From: Candidatus Zipacnadia bacterium
GTDB taxonomy: Bacteria > Armatimonadota > Zipacnadia > Zipacnadales > UBA5352
Length of the DNA: 15,524 nt
Assembly: GCA_029820915.1 (NCBI GenBank)
Contig: JALGUI010000091.1
Coordinates: 1-15,524, forward strand
Direction: 5' to 3'
Made by a program: the position numbers and the translations under genes. Positions 12,802-15,524 of this stretch are shown in pieces; the first letter of the stretch is position 1, and each line of letters opens with the position of its first letter. A model generated the notes under the pieces. The model was not told the DNA's origin. It was given only the letters and a program-made list of their open reading frames with translations, and did not search any database.

Positions 12802-12981
12802 TCAGCCTCGATCCTGCTGCTCGTCCTCGCGGATCGGCCGGCGCATCACGATGTTGATGAAGTCGCTGCCCGACATCATGTACGGCTCCCAGCCATCCTG
12901 CGCGTCGGCGTTGACGCGCTCATTGAGGACCGAGATGCTCGTGGTGGGCATATGCAGGACGCGGTACTCGTAGTCCACCAT
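12802..12981 (-). CDS. Small DUF4177-like protein
   Basis: 59 residues from the ATG at 12979-12981 to TGA at 12802: begins MVDYEYRVLHMP, then SISVLNERVNADAQDGWEPY, MMSGSDFINIVMRRPI and an acidic tail. The order strand (YEYRVLH), helix (VLNERVNADAQDGWE), strand (FINIVMRRP) and the GWE motif are those of DUF4177, a family of 50-70 residue proteins of unknown function. A strong GGAGGAG lies 6 bases upstream of the ATG, and the gene begins only 22 bases after the stop of the sugar isomerase gene, so it is the second gene of that operon. No signal peptide, membrane segment or catalytic residues are apparent. Confidence 0.8.
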   Translation of the reverse strand: MVDYEYRVLHMPTTSISVLNERVNADAQDGWEPYMMSGSDFINIVMRRPIREDEQQDRG

Positions 12982-13003
12982 GTGTGTCTCCTCCCGTCTG
13001 TCT

Positions 13004-13828
13004 TCAGCGGCCCAGGATGGCGTCCATCGACCGGCTGGTCGCCTCGATAAGGCGCTCGGGATGGTGGGGATACGGCGGCATCATCTCGCCGGTCACCGGG
13101 CCGTCATAGCCGATATCACCGAGCGCGTCCATCACCGCGTCCCACGGCACATCGCCCTCAAGCAGGTCCACGAAGCCGTCGAAGGTGCCGGTGCCGATGC
13201 TCTCCCGGAAGTCCTTGAAGTGCACGGCCTTGATGCGGTCGTCCAGGATGCGGATCCACTGGTCGGGGTAGCCGTTGGGGATGACGTTGCCCACGTCGAA
13301 GTAGGCGCCCACGTAGTCCTCGTCGATCTCGTCGATGATCCCGGCGAACTCCAGGGGGCTGGGCAGGAACTTGTTCCAGACGTTCTCCAGGCCGATGCAG
13401 ACGCCCGCGGCCTCGGCGTCCTCGGCCAAGTCGCAGAAGGTCTCGACGCAGTCATCGTACGCCTGGTCGTACGGGTAGTCGGGCGCGACCGTGCAGGGTA
13501 CGACGAGGATGGTCTCGGCGCCCAGCGCCTCGGCCAGCTCCAGGCTCTTCCTCACCAGGGCCACGCCCGTGGCCGTCACATCGGGGTCCGGGCCGCAGGC
13601 CGGGAACTCCCAGCCCAGGCCCGTGGCCAGCGTGCGCAGCTCGAGGCCGATCTCGCCGGCCATGTCCACGAACCGCGGCATGTCCGCGGCGCTGCTGTCG
13701 GGCGTGATCTCACCCTCCGCCTCGACGGTCAGCTCGATGCCCTCGAAGCCCGCCTGCTTCGCCATCTTCATGCGCTCTTCAACCGTCATCCCGTCCGGGA
13801 AGGACCAGAAGCTGATGGACTTGACCAT
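13004..13828 (-). CDS. Sugar phosphate isomerase/epimerase, AP-endonuclease-2 TIM-barrel family
   Basis: 274 residues, the usual length of the family. The opening MVKSISFWSFPDGMTVEERM and AKQAGFEGIELTVE fit the first strands of the xylose-isomerase-like barrel. Metal and substrate residues follow the expected order: E148 (IGLENVWNKF), D178 (AYFDVGNV), H203 (AVHFKDF) and E248 (TGEMMPP). It probably isomerises or epimerises a keto-sugar or inositol derivative with a divalent metal; the precise substrate is unknown. ATG at 13826-13828 is preceded by GGAGG 6 bases upstream. It is the first gene of a three-gene minus-strand operon with the DUF4177-like protein and the Gfo/Idh oxidoreductase, a pairing typical of catabolism of uncommon sugars. 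Confidence 0.9.
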   Translation of the reverse strand: MVKSISFWSFPDGMTVEERMKMAKQAGFEGIELTVEAEGEITPDSSAADMPRFVDMAGEIGLELRTLATGLGWEFPACGPDPDVTATGVALVRKSLELAEALGAETILVVPCTVAPDYPYDQAYDDCVETFCDLAEDAEAAGVCIGLENVWNKFLPSPLEFAGIIDEIDEDYVGAYFDVGNVIPNGYPDQWIRILDDRIKAVHFKDFRESIGTGTFDGFVDLLEGDVPWDAVMDALGDIGYDGPVTGEMMPPYPHHPERLIEATSRSMDAILGR

Positions 13829-14035
13829 GATCTCCCTCCGCCTCGCTCATGTGGTGGGCGCGTGCGGCAACGGGGACGGTGCTGCTCCCCGCGCTGTGCC
13901 GTGCCACCTGCTTCGCTTCGGCACGCCGTGATTCCTCCACGACCCCGTGCGCAAAAGGGCGGTAACGAAGGCGCAAACCCGTCAAGGCCAGGCTGCCTGC
14001 CGCCGATGATGAGAGCGGTTGTTTCGGGGTCAAAC

Positions 14036-14051
14036 GGAACGCGCGCGTTCC
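14036..14051. promoter_or_regulatory. Perfect 16-bp palindrome upstream of the degenerate GGDEF gene
   Basis: GGAACGCGCGCGTTCC is self-complementary over all 16 bases and lies 25 bases upstream of the ATG at 14077, between two divergently transcribed genes (isomerase operon and degenerate GGDEF gene). Position and symmetry suit a dimeric repressor operator. No convincing -35/-10 pair is visible in 13829-14076. Confidence 0.4.
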
Positions 14052-14076
14052 AAGCGGAAACACCGAGGTGCGCACG

Positions 14077-15075
14077 ATGAGCTACCCACTTGAGGACCTG
14101 GGGAGCGAGAACTGCTCGCTGCCTGAGGAGACACACGATGTCGTTGACCGGCTCGCCCGCGCAACCGACGTTCTGGATCTGCTGGGCAGGGCCGACGCGG
14201 TCACGCCACCGGAGATCGACCTGTGGAGCGCCCTGGTGCTGGGCGAGCAGTCGGAGCTGTACGTGCACTGCCCGGGCCCGCTATCGCCCACACTCGCGAT
14301 GGCGGTGGCCGAGTCAATGGGGGACGAGGCGGCGGCGTGGGGCGATGGCCGCGGTGACATGCGGGCCGCGGCCGACAGGGCGCGCTTCTCCTACGCCCGC
14401 CTCAACCGGCAGGTGCTGAGCGATCTGTCGGACGCCTATCGCGATCATATCACCCAGCGCGGCGACGGCCTCGTGGCGGTCGCGCGCGCCGCGGCGACCG
14501 AGGCGAGGAGTCTCACGCTCGACCGCTGGCGCCAGGCCGACGAGGCCCTCGAGGTCATCGCCTGGATGCTGGGCACGCTGTGCGACGAGGACAGGCCGGA
14601 CGCGAGTGTGACCGACTCGATCAGCGGCGCCTACACCCGCGAGTTCTTCGAGCAGACGCTGCGCAACGAGCTGTGGCGCAGCGAGCGCCAGCCCGCCGAG
14701 CTGAGCATCATCCTGCTGCAGCTCAGGCGCTCGTCGCCGATGCTGGCCGACCACTGGCCGCCGCCGCGGCTGCTCGCGAGGACCGCGGCGGTCATGCGCG
14801 CGCAGTTGCGTCGGGCCGATGTCGTGGCACGGCTGGACTCGCGCAGGCTCGCGGGACTGCTGCCCACGACCGGCCCCCGCAACGCGCTGATCGCCGCCGG
14901 CAGGCTGGGCGAGGCGCTGCAGGACGACCATGAGCTGGAGGGATGGAGCATAGACATCGGAGTCAGTGGCGTGGGGATGGAGACGACGAGCGTCGATGAG
15001 TTGCTCGACCAGGCAAGACACGCGATGCTGTCGGCCCAGAGGGGCGCGCTGAACTGCCCGTTCGTGTATGTGTGA
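14077..15075 (+). CDS. Protein with degenerate GGDEF domain
   Basis: 332 residues. The N-terminal 175 or so residues are soluble, helical and of unknown family. A GGDEF-like domain follows: DSISGAYTREFFEQTLRNEL (matching DxLTGLxNRRxFxxxL), SIILLQLRR, LLARTAAVMRAQLRRADVVA, then RLDSRRLAGLLPTTG. The catalytic GGDEF motif should stand where D254-S255-R256-R257-L258 is found, so diguanylate cyclase activity is almost certainly lost; a signal-binding or scaffolding role is possible. ATG 14077 is chosen because GAGGT at 14065-14069 lies 7 bases upstream, rather than the in-frame GTG at 14068 that overlaps that site. Divergent from the isomerase operon; a strong hairpin follows the gene. Confidence 0.75.
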   Translation: MSYPLEDLGSENCSLPEETHDVVDRLARATDVLDLLGRADAVTPPEIDLWSALVLGEQSELYVHCPGPLSPTLAMAVAESMGDEAAAWGDGRGDMRAAADRARFSYARLNRQVLSDLSDAYRDHITQRGDGLVAVARAAATEARSLTLDRWRQADEALEVIAWMLGTLCDEDRPDASVTDSISGAYTREFFEQTLRNELWRSERQPAELSIILLQLRRSSPMLADHWPPPRLLARTAAVMRAQLRRADVVARLDSRRLAGLLPTTGPRNALIAAGRLGEALQDDHELEGWSIDIGVSGVGMETTSVDELLDQARHAMLSAQRGALNCPFVYV

Positions 15076-15132
15076 ATGGCAACTACCAGCCACCAGCTAC
15101 CAGCCGCCAGCGAACAGCAACGGTACCTGATG

Positions 15133-15166
15133 CGACACCGCCGGCGCCCCGCGGCCGGCGGTGTCG
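15133..15166. terminator. Hairpin terminator between convergent genes
   Basis: CGACACCGCCGGC (15133-15145) pairs perfectly with GCCGGCGGTGTCG (15154-15166), a 13-bp stem with an 8-base loop, followed on the plus strand by TTGTCGTTG, a weakly T-rich run. It lies 58 bases after the stop of the degenerate GGDEF gene and before the end of the minus-strand propeller gene, so it probably terminates the former and possibly both. Confidence 0.65.
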
Positions 15167-15210
15167 TTGTCGTTGCTCACAACCCACAACTCATGACCGG
15201 CAACTGCCGC

Positions 15211-15524
15211 TCACGGCGCGATCACGTGCACCACCTCCGCCGTGGCCGCCAGCAGGCGCGACCCGAGCGCCTGGACCAGCAGTGGGCGGCCGCCGGCGTC
15301 GAAGGCCCCCAGCACGGTCATCGCCGCGTCCACGGTGTACACGCGGCCGTCGTCGCAGGCGACGCCCAGCAGCGGTGTGCCGCCATCGCGCGGGATGAGC
15401 GCGATGTCGTTGATCGCGTCACCGAAGTCACGCTGCGCCAGCACCTCGCCGTCGGCGCCCAGCACGTAGACGTACCCGGTCTCGGATGCCGCGACTAGCT
15501 CGTCGCCCTCATCGCCCACCAGGT
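15211..15524 (-). CDS. C-terminal part of a beta-propeller (PQQ/WD-like) protein, cut by window end
   Basis: Open on the minus strand from the window edge to TGA at 15211-15213, at least 104 codons. It shows two or more propeller-like repeats: ELVAASETGYVYVLGADGEV followed by INDIALIP, then LLGVACDDGRVYTVDAAMTV followed by LLVQALGSRLLAATAEVVHV. The G-x-V-Y-x-[VL]-D/A pattern is typical of PQQ-type or WD40-like blades. The start lies outside; a GTG near 15517-15519 is internal. Function unknown, often a secreted or periplasmic binding protein. Confidence 0.7.
   Translation of the reverse strand, partial: LVGDEGDELVAASETGYVYVLGADGEVLAQRDFGDAINDIALIPRDGGTPLLGVACDDGRVYTVDAAMTVLGAFDAGGRPLLVQALGSRLLAATAEVVHVIAP

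Noticed and set aside
12980..14080. 366-codon open frame on the plus strand
   Set aside because: Antisense to the sugar isomerase gene, which has a full set of catalytic residues and a good ribosome binding site.

Overview
High-GC bacterial chromosome segment of about 15.5 kb carrying twelve real genes on both strands, two of them cut by the window edges, with unusually long intergenic stretches. The gene mix resembles genomes of Armatimonadota, Hydrogenedentota or Planctomycetota type: Gfo/Idh/MocA oxidoreductase, AP-endonuclease-2-type sugar isomerase, a URO-D-superfamily protein inside sugar-metabolism context, a sialidase-like remnant and hairpin-rich intergenic repeats. That placement is an inference from gene content and is not certain.

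Layout. 1-114: tail of an unknown gene (+). 208-1922: a translationally coupled XRE/ImmA-IrrE metalloprotease and DUF4411 PIN-like protein (+), probably a toxin-antitoxin-type module. 2081-4237: a minus-strand two-gene operon, a cobalamin-binding-type radical SAM protein followed by the nickel-pincer-cofactor enzyme LarB. The two genes are coupled through an ATGA overlap, yet both reading frames are broken by what look like small internal deletions. 4238-4649: repeat-rich spacer. 4650-7537: a coupled response regulator and a membrane sensor histidine kinase (+). 7521-8245: repeat block carrying a broken 3' fragment of a Gfo/Idh gene. 8246-9322: URO-D-family protein (-). 9323-10100: spacer with strong hairpins and a remnant that looks like the C-terminus of a sialidase. 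10101-11294: lipoprotein with a C-terminal carboxypeptidase-regulatory-like domain (-). 11295-11652: second repeat block. 11653-13828: a minus-strand sugar-catabolism-type operon in the order sugar isomerase, DUF4177-like small protein, Gfo/Idh dehydrogenase. 14077-15075: a protein with a degenerate GGDEF domain (+). 15211-15524: the C-terminal part of a beta-propeller protein (-), continuing past the window.

The main structural story is a family of intergenic repeats built from short perfect hairpins (at about 4259-4428, 7521-7778, 9628-9649 and 11425-11655). One pair of blocks, 7521-7930 and 11425-11806, is a long duplication that also copied the last 50 or so codons of the Gfo/Idh gene; one copy has since acquired a frameshift. 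Together with the two deletion-type frameshifts in the radical SAM/LarB operon and the sialidase remnant, this points to a locus that has been rearranged repeatedly, or in part to assembly error.

I see no CRISPR array, tRNA, rRNA, transposase or phage gene here.
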